NCBI RefSeq assembly: GCF_001676155.1
Contig: NZ_LZEW01000003.1
Span: forward strand, 1 to 64,000
From: Morganella psychrotolerans
GTDB taxonomy: Bacteria; Pseudomonadota; Gammaproteobacteria; Enterobacterales; Enterobacteriaceae
Reading direction: 5' to 3'
DNA: 64,000 bases
Position 1 is the stretch's first letter, and the number at the start of each line of letters is the position of its first letter. The position numbers and the translations under genes were made by a program. This document shows, piece by piece, positions 1 through 11,305 of this stretch. The notes below the pieces were generated by a model. That model was not told the DNA's origin and ran no database searches. It saw only the letters and a program-made list of their open reading frames with translations.

Positions 1-150
1 CGAAGCTGCTGTTTTGGTCACTCTTCAAGACTTCTCAAAAATAATATTTTGCGATATGTCCTGTGAGTGCCCACACAGATTGTCTGATAAATTGTTAAAG
101 AGCGTTGCAAACACACGCTGCCGTTGCCGGTCTTCTGCGTTGTTGCGAGG
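1..150 (-). promoter_or_regulatory. rRNA operon 5' leader with boxA
   Basis: On the minus strand this is the transcribed leader upstream of a 16S rRNA gene that lies beyond the left edge. The boxA antitermination element reads CGCTCTTTAACAATTTATC (complement of about 87-105) and is followed by the CAGACAATCTGTGTGGGC segment typical of enterobacterial rrn leaders. boxA recruits NusB/NusE for antitermination (known for the family). No mature rRNA sequence is visible within the window. Confidence 0.88.
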
Positions 151-156
151 CTGCGT

Positions 157-184
157 ATATTACGCTTTTCACCTCTGAAGTCAA
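157..184 (-). promoter_or_regulatory. rrn P2 promoter
   Basis: Minus-strand promoter with -35 TTGACT (complement of 179-184) and -10 TAATAT (complement of 157-162), spaced 16 bases. The context TGCTTGACT matches E. coli rrn P2 promoters. It lies about 100 bases downstream of P1, as in E. coli. Known role: basal, less growth-rate-sensitive rRNA transcription. Confidence 0.85.
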
Positions 185-264
185 GCATTTGTTTTTCAAC
201 TTCCTGCTGTTCTTCTCACTGTCGGCGCGCTTGTCAGCGTGTTGTTCCGTGTCAGTGAGGGCGC

Positions 265-315
265 ATTATAGGGAGTTTCTGTCTGACCGCAAGGAGTAAT
301 TTCAATTTTTTTTCT
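265..315 (-). promoter_or_regulatory. rrn P1 promoter with UP-like element
   Basis: Minus-strand promoter with -35 TTGCGG (complement of 287-292) and -10 TATAAT (complement of 265-270), spaced 16 bases. The segment CTCCCTATAATGCGCC is close to identical to E. coli rrn P1, including the GC-rich discriminator that confers ppGpp/DksA control. An A/T tract at about 295-315 sits where the UP element would be. hemG ends just upstream, the same neighbour as rrnA in E. coli. Confidence 0.9.
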
Positions 316-373
316 GTTTGCAGAGAAATCACCCAATCCGGTTGTATTCCGGGCAAAAATACCGGGTTCTGGT

Positions 374-899
374 TTAAATATGAGCAAACTCAGTTGCAAA
401 GGCCTCAACCTGATCCCAATCTGTATACTCGATTTCTTTTGTAGTATCCGTTTCCCCTTTTGTCATCTTCATTATAAGACGGATCATTACGCGATCTAGC
501 CAGCGATAACGGGGGTACAGCAGTGCTCCGGCAAATACAGCACTGACTGTCGGCTTCCATGGAGTCGCTTCCAGGAACTTGCGAACATACAGGTTTGTCT
601 GTGGTGTTCGTTTTTCAGGTTTACGCGCTGTCAGATTTACGCCGAAGAATGCTGTTTTCATCTGATTCATTTGCGCAGCATGCAAATTCGCAAACCGGTT
701 CAGAGCACGATTAAAATGTCCGTAACGGATAGATGCACCAACCAGTATCTTTTCATAGGGTGCCAAATTCAGTGCATGTCCTTCCTGTAAGGAGCGGACA
801 TCGCACTGCATTCCGGCCTTACGCAGATGTAAGGCAATCTGTGTGACAATTTTTTTTAGTTTGTCCGTCATGACTGGAGTAAAGCAACAAATACGACAT
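374..899 (-). CDS. hemG: protoporphyrinogen oxidase HemG, broken by +1 in T8
   Basis: Menaquinone-dependent flavodoxin-like protoporphyrinogen IX dehydrogenase of haem synthesis, at the inner membrane. Two frames are needed. The start is an ATG at 899, giving an N-terminus with LLLYSSHDGQTKK, the flavodoxin-like FMN-binding start. The frame then changes at the T8 run (850-857) into a long frame containing GASIRYGH, VNLTARKPEKRTPQTN and YPRYRW. With T7 the gene is 174 codons, near the usual 181. It lies 12 bases after trkH and directly upstream of the rrn promoters, as in E. coli. As written, the open frame starting near 919 would replace the FMN-binding N-terminus with unrelated residues. The break is either a sequence error or a slippage site. 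Confidence 0.9.
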
Positions 900-911
900 G
901 GAAAAACTCCG

Positions 912-2364
912 TTAATCACGCCAGAAGGTTGGCGTCAGCAAAACAAGTAAGGTAAAGACTTCCAAACGACCGAACAACATTGTCACAACGAGGATCCATT
1001 TCCCGGCAGGATTCAGTGTTGTGAAGTTTTCGCCTAATGTGCCAAGGCCCGGCCCGAGATTATTCAGTGTGGTCGCAATAGCAGAGAATGCAGAGAATTC
1101 ATCAACACCTGTTGCGATAAGAAGCAGCATGCTGACAACAAAAACCAGTGCATAGGCCGAAAAAAAAGCCCCAGACTGCTTCAATAATCCGTTCCGGTAA
1201 CGCCCTTCTGCCAAGCTTAATAGTATAAACAGCATTCGGATGAACCAGCCGCTTCAGTTCACGCGCTCCCTGCAGGAACAAGAGCATAATACGGATAACC
1301 TTCAGCCCGCCGCCGGTTGATCCTGCACATCCCCCTACAAAAGCTGCGCACAGAAGTAACATCGGCAAAAATAACGGCCACTTATAGAAGCTGTCTGTTG
1401 AGAACCCGGCAGTCGTCGCCATGGAGACTACCTGGAAAAAAGCCTGGTTGAGGGTTTGCCCCTCCGTAGCATAAACACCGAATCGCCATAAAACCAATGC
1501 GCAGATCACGACCAGCACAAACTGAATCGAGATAAACATCCTGAACTCAAGATCCCGCCAGTAAACACCCAGGCTTCGCCCGGTCAGTACCGCAAAGTGC
1601 AGACCATAGTTACAACCGGAGATCAGCAAGAATATGGCAATAATCGTATTAATTGCGGGACTGTTAAAATACCCGATGCTGGCATCGTGAGTTGAAAAAC
1701 CGCCGATTGCGATCGTGGAAAAACTGTGTGAGATCGCATCAAAGACATCCATGCCGGCAAACCACAGTGCAATGGCACAAACGATGGTCAGGAAAACATA
1801 GATAAGCCAGAGTGTTTTCGCCGTTTCAGCAATTCTCGGCCGCATTTTGTTGTCTTTCAGCGGGCCGGGCATTTCTGCACGGTACAACTGCATCCCCCCG
1901 ACACCTAAAAGCGGCAAAATAGCCACAGCCAGTACAATGATCCCCATCCCGCCAAGCCATTGCAGCATCTGGCGATAAAACAAAATCGCCTTGGGCAGAG
2001 TATCCAGCCCGACCAGCGTGGTCGCTCCCGTTGTGGTCAATCCTGAAAACGATTCAAAAAACGCATCTGTCACAGAAAGATTGGGACGTTCTGAAAATAT
2101 AAACGGCAGTGCCCCGACACTCCCCAGCACAGTCCAGAAGAGAACAACAATCAGAAAACCTTCTTTCTGTTTTAATTCACTTTTATTATTCCGTGTCGGA
2201 ATCCAAAGCAGTAACCCGATAATTAATGCTGTCAGAAACGTCTGGCTAAACGCTTTACCGGCGCCATCTTTATAAATAAGTGCCACGATCCCGGGAATGA
2301 TCATGGTGACAGAGAACATAATGACAAGTAACCCGACAATACGGGTTATGGCACGAAAATGCAT
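912..2364 (-). CDS. trkH: Trk potassium uptake channel TrkH, broken by +1 in A8
   Basis: Potassium-translocating subunit of the Trk system in the inner membrane, which needs TrkA for gating. The N-terminus MHFRAITRIVG and the selectivity-filter region TTTGATTL are typical, with repeated pore loops (for example AIGGFSTHD and TTAGFST). Frame one runs to about residue 400 and then goes out of frame after EAVWGFF at the plus-strand A8 run (1160-1167). The other frame continues with FSAYALVF and ends FTLLVLLTPTFWRD. With A7 the gene encodes exactly 483 residues, the E. coli length. As written, the product would lose the final pore segment and be non-functional. Upstream is yigZ (19-base gap); downstream is hemG. 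Confidence 0.93.
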
Positions 2365-2383
2365 GCAGCAGTGTCCTTAGAAA

Positions 2384-3010
2384 TCAATTTCCGGGAATGT
2401 CATCAAGACATGTCAGTTCGAGCATTCCCCGGCTCAGGTCACGTAATTTATCACCAACCTCACTCAGTAAGGTAGCGGGAATCGATATCCGTAACGTTAC
2501 ATCTGCACCAAAATCACTGGCAATGACGGTGCCTTCCACCTGGCGGACCAGAAGCTCTATCTGATTAATAAAGCTGTAATCACAGGTTATTTCACATAAT
2601 ATCTGTGGGACTTTCATTTTTGTTATCAATAACTTTAATGATTGCTGGACACCATTCCCGTATGCACGAACCAGCCCGCCCGTTCCCAATTTAATTCCGC
2701 CGAAATAGCGGACAACCACCGCCGTAATTTCGCCGATTTCACTACCGAGTAACTGAGCAATAATTGGCTTCCCTGCTGTTCCGGTTGGTTCTCCGTCATC
2801 AGAAAAGCCCAGTTTTTGTGAATCATCCGGGCGCCCTGCAACAAATGCCCAGCAATGGTGCCGGGCATCAGGGTACTCATCTTTAACAGACTGAATAAAT
2901 TGCTTTGCGTCATCCACCCCGTCCGTGTGCTGCAACAGGGTGATAAAACGACTCTTTTTTATTTCTTCAGTAAACATGACCGGCTCAGCCGGGATAAGAT
3001 ACGATTTCAT
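2384..3010 (-). CDS. yigZ: IMPACT/YigZ family protein
   Basis: A 208-residue member of the UPF0029/IMPACT family. It has the N-terminal motif KKSRFITLL, the segment PDARHHCWAFVAG and the conserved block SDDGEPTGTAGKPI, followed by VVVRYFGGIKLGTGGLVRAYG. A C-terminal ferredoxin-like domain follows. Length matches E. coli YigZ (204). The ATG at 3010 shares its A with the pepQ stop codon, so the two are translationally coupled. The molecular role in bacteria is unclear; eukaryotic IMPACT acts on translation control (family knowledge). The pepQ-yigZ-trkH-hemG order is the same as in E. coli. Confidence 0.93.
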   Translation of the reverse strand: MKSYLIPAEPVMFTEEIKKSRFITLLQHTDGVDDAKQFIQSVKDEYPDARHHCWAFVAGRPDDSQKLGFSDDGEPTGTAGKPIIAQLLGSEIGEITAVVVRYFGGIKLGTGGLVRAYGNGVQQSLKLLITKMKVPQILCEITCDYSFINQIELLVRQVEGTVIASDFGADVTLRISIPATLLSEVGDKLRDLSRGMLELTCLDDIPGN

Positions 3011-4344
3011 TACGACAGATTCAGATCCCGCGTCATATTTTCCACACTATTGTTATGGATAATAATATTATCTTCAATGCGGATCCCGCCGTATGGCTTA
3101 AACATTTCAATACGCTTCCAGTCAAAATGCTGGCTGAATGCACTTTCCCGCCACGGTGCCAGTAACGATTCAATAAAATAGAGCCCCGGTTCAATAGTCA
3201 ATACCATGCGGGGTTCCAGGATACGGGTGCAGCGCAGGAAAGGATACATCTGTGGGGCTGCCAGGTGCTCACCCTGATCATTTTGCATAAATCCGGCGGC
3301 ATCATGTACCTGTAAACCGAGAGGATGACCTAAACCGTGAGGTAAAAATGGCGTTGTCACACCTTCACTAACCATAGCCTCTTCAGACATTCCGTTAATA
3401 ATCTTGTGTTTTTTCAGTAATTTTGCGATTCGGTGATGCATCTGAACATGGTAGTCCGTATAGCGAACCCCTGCTTTAATATTACCGATAAGCCCCTGCT
3501 GCTCATTATTAAGGTCATGAACCAACTGCGCAAAATCACTATCCGCCTTAGCCGCATAAGTACGGGTCAAATCCGCTGCATAACCATGATATTCCGCACC
3601 GGCATCAATTAAAAAACTGCGGCGCTCACGCGGGGGGCTTTTATTCAGTTTGGTGTAATGTAAAACAGCGGCATTTTCATTGATGGCAACAATATTATCG
3701 TAAGGAACATCAGTATCACGATGTCCGGTTGCCATCAGATACGCCATATTAATATCAAATTCACTCAGGTCGGATAAGAACGCCTCGTGCGCGGCCTGAT
3801 GACCATTCACTGCCATTTTTTGTGCTTCACGCATACAAGCCAGTTCATAATCTGTCTTATATGAACGGTGAAACGCGAAATAATCCAGTACCGCTTTCGG
3901 GTTAATATTGTTGTCATTGATACCCAGGGATGCCGCACGCTCAATATTTGGTCCGATATACGCCGTATGGGTTTTATTCAGTGATACCAGGTGTTCTGCG
4001 ATATCTCCGGCATTCTTCAGATGAATGATCTCTACATCGTTTGTCCAGAATGATGATGGTAATGCTTCAACACTATGCCAATAGTCAACAGGTGAATAAA
4101 ACCATACTTTTGGTTTGTTCACGCCATCCGTCCACAGCCAGCAATGAGGGACATCCGTTACCGGCACCCATGCTTTAAAATGTACATTACTTTTAAAAGG
4201 ATAATCACGGTCATCAAGAAATATTCTCAGTGGTTCACCGGAATGAATCAGTAACGAATCCAGTTTCTCACGCGCAAGAATATCCCGCGTACGTTGTAAC
4301 AGAGTTGCGATGTGCTCACGGTAAAGAGATGCTGGTTTTTCCAT
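3010..4344 (-). CDS. pepQ: Xaa-Pro dipeptidase PepQ
   Basis: Cytosolic metallodipeptidase cleaving dipeptides with C-terminal proline; also known to hydrolyse organophosphorus triesters. I chose the ATG at 4344 ([15 protein letters not shown]) rather than an upstream frame-open start because it aligns with E. coli PepQ and gives 444 residues against 443. The pita-bread catalytic domain shows metal ligands in [31 protein letters not shown] and LTIEPG, with the final glutamate in GGIRIEDN. It is divergent from fadB across about 300 bases and is the first gene of the pepQ-yigZ-trkH-hemG run. Confidence 0.95.
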   Translation of the reverse strand: MEKPASLYREHIATLLQRTRDILAREKLDSLLIHSGEPLRIFLDDRDYPFKSNVHFKAWVPVTDVPHCWLWTDGVNKPKVWFYSPVDYWHSVEALPSSFWTNDVEIIHLKNAGDIAEHLVSLNKTHTAYIGPNIERAASLGINDNNINPKAVLDYFAFHRSYKTDYELACMREAQKMAVNGHQAAHEAFLSDLSEFDINMAYLMATGHRDTDVPYDNIVAINENAAVLHYTKLNKSPPRERRSFLIDAGAEYHGYAADLTRTYAAKADSDFAQLVHDLNNEQQGLIGNIKAGVRYTDYHVQMHHRIAKLLKKHKIINGMSEEAMVSEGVTTPFLPHGLGHPLGLQVHDAAGFMQNDQGEHLAAPQMYPFLRCTRILEPRMVLTIEPGLYFIESLLAPWRESAFSQHFDWKRIEMFKPYGGIRIEDNIIIHNNSVENMTRDLNLS

Positions 4345-4579
4345 GGGAAATGACCTTTTTTCATTATGATAGTGATAAAAGCTTAGCATGATCTCCGTGA
4401 TCATGGATATGCCGACTATGACACGCCCTGTCAGAGCGTCAATCACTTCGCCCGAATCTTCGGCACATCACGAAAAATTATTGTTCTGTTTCTGTCTGAT
4501 AAAACATTTACCGTGATCTTTAGCGCAAAAAACCATCATTTCGTTTGCTTTTATTAACAAAAAAAATCACAATTGCCTT

Positions 4580-4596
4580 AGCTGGTCATACCACAT
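4580..4596. promoter_or_regulatory. putative FadR operator upstream of fadBA
   Basis: AGCTGGTCATACCACAT contains the TGGT-N3-ACCA core of FadR operators (compare E. coli fadB CTGGTACGACCAG). It lies about 50-60 bases before the fadB start, where FadR would repress until long-chain acyl-CoA releases it. The rest of the 4345-4643 divergent region is AT-rich, with no other clear site. Confidence 0.7.
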
Positions 4597-4643
4597 GTTA
4601 TCTTCATTCTTCCCCGGTAATGATACTGATTAAGGAGAATCGT

Positions 4644-6821
4644 ATGCTCTATCACAGTGAATCAATTAAGATTAGTTGGGAAAAAGAGGGAATTGCAAAA
4701 CTTGTTTTTGATGCGCAGGATGCGATAAATAAGCTGGATACCCGTACGATTGCTTCATTACATGATGCCGTTGCCTGTCTTGAAAAAACAGAACATCTGA
4801 AAGGGCTTATCGTCACCTCATCAAAGGAAAGCTTTATCCTCGGTGCGGATATCACTGAGTTTATTGCGCTGTTTGATGCCCCGGAAGAACAGCTCGCCAC
4901 CTGGCTGAATTTTGCTAATCAGTTATTTAACCGTCTGGAAGATCTCCCCGTGCCGACTGTTTCCGCACTGCGAAAATTTACACTTGGCGGAGGATGCGAA
5001 TGTGCACTAACCACTGATTATCGCCTGGCAACAGAAGATTTACGTATCGGTCTGCCGGAAACCAAGCTTGGTATAATGCCGGGTTTCGGCGGATCTGTCC
5101 GCCTGCCACGGCTGGTTGGTTGTGATAATGCACTGGAACTCATTACGCAGGGAAAAACAGTTACCGCCTCTGAGGCCCTGAAACTCAGGCTGATTGACGG
5201 TATTGTTCCTGATACTGAACTGATAAGCAGTGCGCTGACACTGCTGGAACAGGCAATTTCCGGTTCTCTGAACTGGCACGCCAGGCGCCTGCAAAAAATA
5301 TCGCCGTTACAACTCAGTCCGGCGGAGCAACAAATGAGCTTCATCCCGGCAAAAGGTCTGGTCCGGCAGAAAGCCGGAAAACACTATCCGGCACCGATGG
5401 CAGCAGTGAATGCTATTGAGGCCGGTGCAGGAATGTCCCGTGATGGCGCACTTACCTGTGAAGCGGCACACTTTATTCCTCTGACAAAAACATTAAGCGC
5501 GCGGGCACTGGTTTCTCTTTTTCTGAATGAGCAATATGTCAAAGGGATCACCCGCCGGCTGATAACCCGGCACGATGCGCCAAAACAAGCCGCCGTCATC
5601 GGTGCGGGGATCATGGGTGGAGGCATCGCTTATCAGTCTGCCTGTAATGGTATTCCTGCAATATTAAAAGATATTCAGCCGGCAGCGCTTCAGGCAGGCG
5701 TTGATGAAGCAACAAAACTACTGGAAAAGCAGTGTCAGAAAGGAAAACTGACATTGCCGCAAGCGGCGACGATACGGGCAGCTATCCGTCCTGTTCTGCA
5801 ATACGACGGGATAAATGAATGCGATATTGTTGTTGAAGCCGTCATTGAAAATATATCCGTCAAACAGCAGGTACTTGCTGACGTTGAGCAGCAGGTCAGT
5901 ACTGATTGTATTCTTACGTCAAATACATCCTCTATTCCGATAAACACACTGGCTCAGGTACTGAAACGTCCGGAAAATTTCTGCGGTATGCACTTTTTCA
6001 ACCCGGTGCCAAAAATGCCGTTGGTCGAAGTAATCCGCGGAGAAAAAACATCAGACAGTACCATTGCCGCCGTTGTTCATTACGCCCACAAAATGGGGAA
6101 AACACCGGTTGTTGTCGGTGATTGTCCGGGATTTTTTATTAACCGGGTACTTTTTCCGTATCTGAATGCCTTTTCCCGGTTGGTGTCTGACGGTGCTGAT
6201 ATTCAGATAGTTGACCAGGTTATGGAACAGGAATTCGGCTGGCCGATGGGACCTGCGCTGCTGCTGGATGTTGTCGGGCTGGATACGGCAAGTCATGCAC
6301 AGAAAGTCATGGCTGAAGGCTATCCGGATCGGATGACAGTATCATCACCGGATGTTATCAGCCTTCTGGCAGACCTGAAGCGACTCGGGCAAAAAAATCG
6401 TCTCGGGTTTTACCGACATATTGATGACGCTAAAGGACGGCTGCAAAAGCAGCCCGATGAACAGCTTGACTCTATACTCGCCCCTCTCGGGCGCACTCCC
6501 CGTACGTTTTCCGCAGACGATATTATTGACCGTCTGATGATCCCGATGGTGAATGAAGTCGTCCGCTGTTATGAAGAAGGTATTATCAACAGTCCGGCTG
6601 AAGCTGATTTGGCGCTGGTTTACGGGCTGGGATTCCCGCCGTTCCGGGGAGGTATTTTCCGTTATCTTGACGATACCGGTACGCGGACATTTTGTGAAAA
6701 AGCTGATCGCTTCCTGGCGCTCGGACAGCTCTACGCCGCACCTGACAGTTTGCGGGCACATGCTGTCAGTAACACATCCTATTATCCGCAGCCGGGTAGT
6801 AATCCGATTGAGAAACAGTGA
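4644..6821 (+). CDS. fadB: fatty acid oxidation complex alpha subunit FadB
   Basis: Multifunctional enzyme of aerobic beta-oxidation with enoyl-CoA hydratase/isomerase and 3-hydroxyacyl-CoA dehydrogenase activities. It forms an alpha2-beta2 complex with FadA. The start at 4644 follows AAGGAG and gives 725 residues (E. coli 729); the open frame extends upstream without support. The N-terminal crotonase domain has LGGGCECAL and [15 protein letters not shown]. The NAD-binding domain has [14 protein letters not shown] and [10 protein letters not shown] (catalytic His). The C-terminus has [11 protein letters not shown]. The usual NGY segment near residue 110 reads RKF here, a mild departure. An in-frame A7 run (6391-6397) is read correctly. 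fadA follows after 7 bases. Confidence 0.96.
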   Translation: MLYHSESIKISWEKEGIAKLVFDAQDAINKLDTRTIASLHDAVACLEKTEHLKGLIVTSSKESFILGADITEFIALFDAPEEQLATWLNFANQLFNRLEDLPVPTVSALRKFTLGGGCECALTTDYRLATEDLRIGLPETKLGIMPGFGGSVRLPRLVGCDNALELITQGKTVTASEALKLRLIDGIVPDTELISSALTLLEQAISGSLNWHARRLQKISPLQLSPAEQQMSFIPAKGLVRQKAGKHYPAPMAAVNAIEAGAGMSRDGALTCEAAHFIPLTKTLSARALVSLFLNEQYVKGITRRLITRHDAPKQAAVIGAGIMGGGIAYQSACNGIPAILKDIQPAALQAGVDEATKLLEKQCQKGKLTLPQAATIRAAIRPVLQYDGINECDIVVEAVIENISVKQQVLADVEQQVSTDCILTSNTSSIPINTLAQVLKRPENFCGMHFFNPVPKMPLVEVIRGEKTSDSTIAAVVHYAHKMGKTPVVVGDCPGFFINRVLFPYLNAFSRLVSDGADIQIVDQVMEQEFGWPMGPALLLDVVGLDTASHAQKVMAEGYPDRMTVSSPDVISLLADLKRLGQKNRLGFYRHIDDAKGRLQKQPDEQLDSILAPLGRTPRTFSADDIIDRLMIPMVNEVVRCYEEGIINSPAEADLALVYGLGFPPFRGGIFRYLDDTGTRTFCEKADRFLALGQLYAAPDSLRAHAVSNTSYYPQPGSNPIEKQ

Positions 6822-6828
6822 GGTTTAT

Positions 6829-7995
6829 ATGGAAAAAGTCATGATAGTTGATGGTCTCCGCACCTCAATGGGGCGTTCAAAAAACGGAATTTTCCGGCAT
6901 GTACGGGCAGAAAACCTCTCCGCTGAGGTGATGAATGCCATCATAAACCGCAATAATATCAATGCAGAAGATATCGATGACATTATCTGGGGCTGTGTAC
7001 AGCAAACGGGGGAACAAGGTTTTAATATCGCCCGCAATGCTGCATTACTGACCGATATCCCGCAACATGTTCCTGCGGTAACAGTTAACCGACTGTGCGG
7101 CTCGTCCATGCAGGCACTGCATGATGCCGCACGGCTGATTCAGACTGGTGATGGTCGGTTAGCATTAGCCGGGGGGGTGGAACATATGGGTCATATCCCG
7201 ATGACGCAGGGTATTGATTATAATCCCGCCTCGGCAATTCATACGGCTAAAGCATCCGGTATTATGGGACTGACAGCCGAAGTTCTGGCACGGCAATTCT
7301 CGATAAGCCGGCAGGCTCAGGATGAGTTTGCACTACGCTCACATCAGCGGGCTGCCCAGGCTTTCAGAGAACAAAAATTTTCCCGTGAAATTCATCCGGT
7401 ATCCGGACATAACCCGGCGGGCATACCAATCGCCGCCGTGCGGGATGAAACCGTCCGCGAAAACAGTAATCTTGCCGAACTCGCCGCACTACGTCCGGTA
7501 TTCGACCCGGTAAACGGCAGTGTGACGGCTGGTAATTCATCAGCAATCTCTGATGGTGCATCCGTTATGCTGCTTGCCGGTGAGCACTACGCACAAGAAC
7601 AGGGATTAACACCCCGTGCAGTAGTCAGATCAATGAGCGTTGTCGGTTGTGAACCGGCGCTGATGGGATATGGTCCGGTTCCGGCGACACATCTTGCGCT
7701 GAAAAAAGCCGGACTGACACTGGATGATATTGCTGTCATTGAACTGAATGAAGCCTTTTCCGCACAAGCACTTGCCTGTCTGAAAGGACTCGGACTGGCA
7801 GAGAACTATGATGACAGAGTTAATCTTCACGGCGGGGCTATTGCACTCGGGCACCCGCTGGGCTGCTCCGGTACACGGATTATCACCTCACTGCTGACGG
7901 TCATGGAACAACAGGATGCGCAGTTCGGCCTGGCAACCATGTGTATTGGCTTCGGTCAGGGGATAGCGACCGTAATCGAACGACTCCCCGGCTGA
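6829..7995 (+). CDS. fadA: 3-ketoacyl-CoA thiolase FadA
   Basis: Beta subunit of the beta-oxidation complex; cleaves 3-ketoacyl-CoA with CoA to acetyl-CoA. It has 388 residues against 387 in E. coli. The nucleophilic Cys is in [16 protein letters not shown] (about residue 90). The C-terminal catalytic motifs are [14 protein letters not shown] and MCIGFGQG. The start at 6829 was chosen over an open upstream frame overlapping fadB because [12 protein letters not shown] aligns with E. coli. The gene is cotranscribed with fadB behind the FadR site. Confidence 0.96.
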   Translation: MEKVMIVDGLRTSMGRSKNGIFRHVRAENLSAEVMNAIINRNNINAEDIDDIIWGCVQQTGEQGFNIARNAALLTDIPQHVPAVTVNRLCGSSMQALHDAARLIQTGDGRLALAGGVEHMGHIPMTQGIDYNPASAIHTAKASGIMGLTAEVLARQFSISRQAQDEFALRSHQRAAQAFREQKFSREIHPVSGHNPAGIPIAAVRDETVRENSNLAELAALRPVFDPVNGSVTAGNSSAISDGASVMLLAGEHYAQEQGLTPRAVVRSMSVVGCEPALMGYGPVPATHLALKKAGLTLDDIAVIELNEAFSAQALACLKGLGLAENYDDRVNLHGGAIALGHPLGCSGTRIITSLLTVMEQQDAQFGLATMCIGFGQGIATVIERLPG

Positions 7996-8011
7996 CAAGC
8001 AGACCGGAAAC

Positions 8012-8048
8012 AAAAACGACCCGCCACAGTACAATGTGGTGAGTCGTT
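8012..8048 (-). terminator. terminator after fre
   Basis: Inverted repeat AACGAC-CC-GCCACA / TGTGGT-GA-GTCGTT with a GTACAA loop. On the minus strand it is followed by TTTTTG, so it would end the transcript leaving fre. It also sits between the convergent fadA and fre genes. Confidence 0.75.
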
Positions 8049-8112
8049 AAAAATATAAAATTCAGTCATTTTCCCGGCGGTTACTACCGCATTTCCGCTG
8101 TCAGGAATTTTT

Positions 8113-8814
8113 TTAAATAAACTCGAAAGCATCACCAAACAAGCGGTTAATATCAGCAGCACGCTCCTGACAAAAACGCTCACGGGCAATTTTTGCCATT
8201 TCAAAACGACCGGCAATATAGATATCTTTTCCTGCCAGCGATCCGAAATCATCGAGTACCGCACTGAGTACGGTACCGGTTCGTCCCCGCCATGATTCAT
8301 CAGGCTGTTCAACAACCGGGATAATTTTCAGGTTAGGGTGTGTCTCTGCCAGAGACTGAAGTTCGCCGAGATCATAGAGATAGACATGTTCTCTTGCACC
8401 CCAGTAAAACGTAATATCACGCGCAGGATTTTCTTCCAGTGCCGCCAGCAAAACTGAGCGGGTGTAAGAAAAACCGGTTCCGCCTGCCACCAGCAACATC
8501 GGCGCCCGGCTATTTTCGCGAAACCATGCTTTTCCGTGTGGTAAATCGATCGTTACCTGACGGTTATCCAGGATCCTGTCCATTACCGCCATGGCATAAA
8601 GGTTAAATTCTGATGCGCCAATGTGCAGTTCGATTTCTTTCTGTGATGACGGTGCAGATGCCATAGAAAACGGGCGCTTATCCCGTTCATCCATGACCAC
8701 CAGTAAATACTGACCGGCTTTAAATGAATAATCACCATCAGGTAATAATTTTATGCGGTATACCGTATCCGTTATAGATTCAACAGAGGTAACTTTGCAG
8801 TTTAGCGTTGCCAT
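8113..8814 (-). CDS. fre: NAD(P)H-flavin reductase Fre
   Basis: Reduces free FMN, FAD and riboflavin with NAD(P)H; supplies reduced flavin for cobalamin and iron reduction. The 233 residues match E. coli Fre exactly in length. RPFSMAS is the flavin-binding motif. [14 protein letters not shown] is the nucleotide-binding glycine loop. The C-terminus [13 protein letters not shown]...FGDAFEFI is typical. The ATG at 8814 is chosen; an upstream TTG lies inside ubiD. It follows ubiD closely. FMN made by Fre could feed the UbiX/UbiD prenyl-FMN pathway, which would fit this pairing (inference). Confidence 0.95.
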   Translation of the reverse strand: MATLNCKVTSVESITDTVYRIKLLPDGDYSFKAGQYLLVVMDERDKRPFSMASAPSSQKEIELHIGASEFNLYAMAVMDRILDNRQVTIDLPHGKAWFRENSRAPMLLVAGGTGFSYTRSVLLAALEENPARDITFYWGAREHVYLYDLGELQSLAETHPNLKIIPVVEQPDESWRGRTGTVLSAVLDDFGSLAGKDIYIAGRFEMAKIARERFCQERAADINRLFGDAFEFI

Positions 8815-8822
8815 GTGCTCCC

Positions 8823-10295
8823 TCAATTATTGAGAATATTCAATTCATCCCATAAAGCGTCAACCCGTTGTCTGACTTCGTCGGTCATCACAATCGGTTT
8901 TCCCCACTCGCGCGAGCTTTCGCCGGGCCATTTATTTGTTGCATCCAACCCCATTTTTGAGCCCAGCCCTGATACCGGCGAAGCAAAATCAAGATAATCA
9001 ATCGGGGTGTTTTCTATCATGACCGTATCACGCGCCGGGTCCATCCGGGTCGTAATCGCCCAAATTACATCATTCCAGTCGCGGGCATTGATATCATCAT
9101 CGCAGACTATGACAAACTTAGTGTACATAAATTGCCGTAAATACGACCAAACTCCCATCATTACCCGCTTAGCGTGACCCGCATACTGTTTTTTCATGGT
9201 CACAACGGCCAGACGATAAGAACATCCTTCCGGCGGCAGATAGAAATCCACAATTTCAGGGAACTGTTTTTGTAAAATAGGCACCAGCACTTCGTTAAGT
9301 GCCACACCTAATGTTGCCGGTTCATCCGGCGGGCGCCCCGTGTAGGTCGAGTGATAGATGGGTGAATCCCGCTGTGTAATATGAGTGACAGTAAAGACCG
9401 GAAAATCATCAACTTCATTATAGTAACCCGTATGATCACCATAAGGTCCTTCAGGCGCCATTTCACCGGGTTCAATGTAACCTTCAAGAATGATTTCAGC
9501 ACCCGCCGGGACTTCCAGATCATTGGAAATACATTTAACCACTTCTGATTTATTACCGCGCAGCAAACCGGCAAAAGCATACTCAGATAATGTATCCGGA
9601 ACAGGCGTGACCGCACCAAGGATAGTCGCAGGGTCAGCACCCAATGCCACCGCAACAGGAAAACGTTCACCGGGATGCGCCTGACACCATTCCTGAAAAT
9701 CCAGTGCGCCACCACGATGAGATAACCAGCGCATAATCAGTTTATTTTTCCCCAGCACCTGCTGGCGGTAAATACCGAGATTCTGCCGCTCTTTAAATGG
9801 CCCGCGGGTGACTGTCAGCCCCCAGGTAATCAGCGGTGCCGCGTCATCCGGCCAGCAATGCATAACCGGAATCTTTGTCAGGTCAACATCGTCCCCGGTG
9901 AACACATTCTCCTGGCAGGGCGCTGAACTCAGGCGTTTGGTCGGCATATTCAGTACCTGCTTAAACTTCGGCAGTTTGTCGATCAAATCCCGAAAACCTT
10001 TCGGCGGTTCAGGCTCTTTAAGAAACGCCAGTAATTTCCCGACATCACGCAGTGAATTGATATCCTCCTGCCCCATTCCCATTGCAACCCGCTTCGTCGT
10101 TCCGAACAAATTGCAGAGCACCGGCATTGAATACCCTTTCGGATTTTCAAACAGCAAAGCAGGACCACCCGCACGCAGTGTGCGATCCGCAATTTCTGTC
10201 ATTTCGAGGTAAGGATCGACTTCTGTCCTGATCCGCTTCAGTTCGCCTTGTTTTTCCAGAATGGAGAGAAAATCTCTCAGGTCCCGATATTTCAT
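8823..10295 (-). CDS. ubiD: 3-octaprenyl-4-hydroxybenzoate decarboxylase UbiD
   Basis: Decarboxylates the polyprenyl-4-hydroxybenzoate ring in ubiquinone synthesis using prenylated FMN made by UbiX. It has 490 residues from the ATG at 10295 ([16 protein letters not shown]); the open frame extends upstream without support. Conserved blocks include [41 protein letters not shown] and [13 protein letters not shown]. coli UbiD has 497 residues. fre begins 8 bases after the stop. pepE, on the same strand, ends 76 bases upstream. Confidence 0.96.
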   Translation of the reverse strand: MKYRDLRDFLSILEKQGELKRIRTEVDPYLEMTEIADRTLRAGGPALLFENPKGYSMPVLCNLFGTTKRVAMGMGQEDINSLRDVGKLLAFLKEPEPPKGFRDLIDKLPKFKQVLNMPTKRLSSAPCQENVFTGDDVDLTKIPVMHCWPDDAAPLITWGLTVTRGPFKERQNLGIYRQQVLGKNKLIMRWLSHRGGALDFQEWCQAHPGERFPVAVALGADPATILGAVTPVPDTLSEYAFAGLLRGNKSEVVKCISNDLEVPAGAEIILEGYIEPGEMAPEGPYGDHTGYYNEVDDFPVFTVTHITQRDSPIYHSTYTGRPPDEPATLGVALNEVLVPILQKQFPEIVDFYLPPEGCSYRLAVVTMKKQYAGHAKRVMMGVWSYLRQFMYTKFVIVCDDDINARDWNDVIWAITTRMDPARDTVMIENTPIDYLDFASPVSGLGSKMGLDATNKWPGESSREWGKPIVMTDEVRQRVDALWDELNILNN

Positions 10296-10371
10296 TGTGT
10301 TATCAACCTGTCCGCAGCAGAGGAATGGGCTTCCATTATAGGAATCCCGCACACTGTTACAAGCACGCGAA

Positions 10372-11098
10372 TTACAAACACTTAAATGGTACCCATTCCG
10401 TCAGTGCTTTCGTGTCAAATTGTTCAGGAAATGTTTTGTTGTGCTGAAAGATTTTAAACCCTTCATTTTTACCGCTGAAATACTGTAATTCATTGCCGGA
10501 AATATGCAGACCACTGCCTTCACGCAGCGCCACAACAATCTCTTGCGGATTGACGGCACAAAATTCAGCAATGCGCTCGTCACGGGTTTCACCCATGTGT
10601 CCGCTGATAGCCGCATCAATATAGTGAGGATTAATTTGTACAGGGAATAGCCCCAGAGACGGCATAATCACGCTGTTACGTACCGGCATATCATTTGTGG
10701 TTCTGATACTCGGCGTGGCGACATTGCACCCGGCACTCCAGCCGATATACGGAATATTTCGCTCGCGTACTGCACGCTGAATCGGCACAATCAGTCCGTT
10801 TTCATGCAGCATCTGATTCAGCAGCCAGGTATTTCCGCCGCTGACCAGAATACATTCTGCATTTTCTATCGCCTGAACAGCTGAATCAAAATGTTCGATA
10901 CAGGTGACATCAATTCCCAGCGCATCAGACAATTCACGTGCGCGCTGGTCATGATCGCCGCGGATAACCGCATAGGCTATCAATACCGCCGAGCGGATCC
11001 CACGGGTATCGATCATCGCTTTGATCCGCTCCTGTGCATAACTAAGCCACTGAGGATTACCGGAAAGCTTGCCATTGCTGAGTAAAAAAAATGTTCAT
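10372..11098 (-). CDS. pepE: dipeptidase E (aspartyl dipeptidase), broken by +1 in T8
   Basis: Serine peptidase of family S51, cleaving Asp-Xaa dipeptides. The main frame (to 11016) carries the nucleophile elbow GWSAGCN, the segment [11 protein letters not shown] and FPVQINPHY. It lacks the family N-terminus. That N-terminus is found in another frame: ATG at 11098 encodes MNIF, and after the A8 run on the plus strand (11084-11091, codons 3-5) the reading becomes [14 protein letters not shown], matching LLLSNSTLPGKAWL of E. coli PepE. With a run of seven the gene has 241 residues (E. coli 229). A homopolymer at codon 3-5 would be an ideal on/off switch, but the same defect elsewhere favours sequence error. 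In E. coli this gene is not next to ubiD. Confidence 0.88.
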
Positions 11099-11305
11099 CA
11101 ATATTACCTTTATTGTTCTGAATTTATAAATCTGCTACGTATTTTGCATATCCATTAAATGACACTATTTTATGGTGAAACGTAATTTGTATAAGGGTAG
11201 AAACTCATACTCATTTATCTTAAAGCATCATTTATTGCATAAATAGTAAAACAAATTTGTTATCATCTCAGCTATATATGTACACCATCTGTGTTGGATA
11301 TGACA

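Noticed and set aside
105-408. Small open frames on both strands over the rrn promoter region
   Set aside because: They overlie P1, P2 and boxA, which explain the sequence; no ribosome sites.
6391-6397. A7 run in fadB as a possible frameshift site
   Set aside because: The frame is correct through it; it serves as a control for the A8 pattern.
7161-7167. G7 run in fadA
   Set aside because: It reads in frame as GGGV of the conserved LAGGVEHMG-like segment; no shift.
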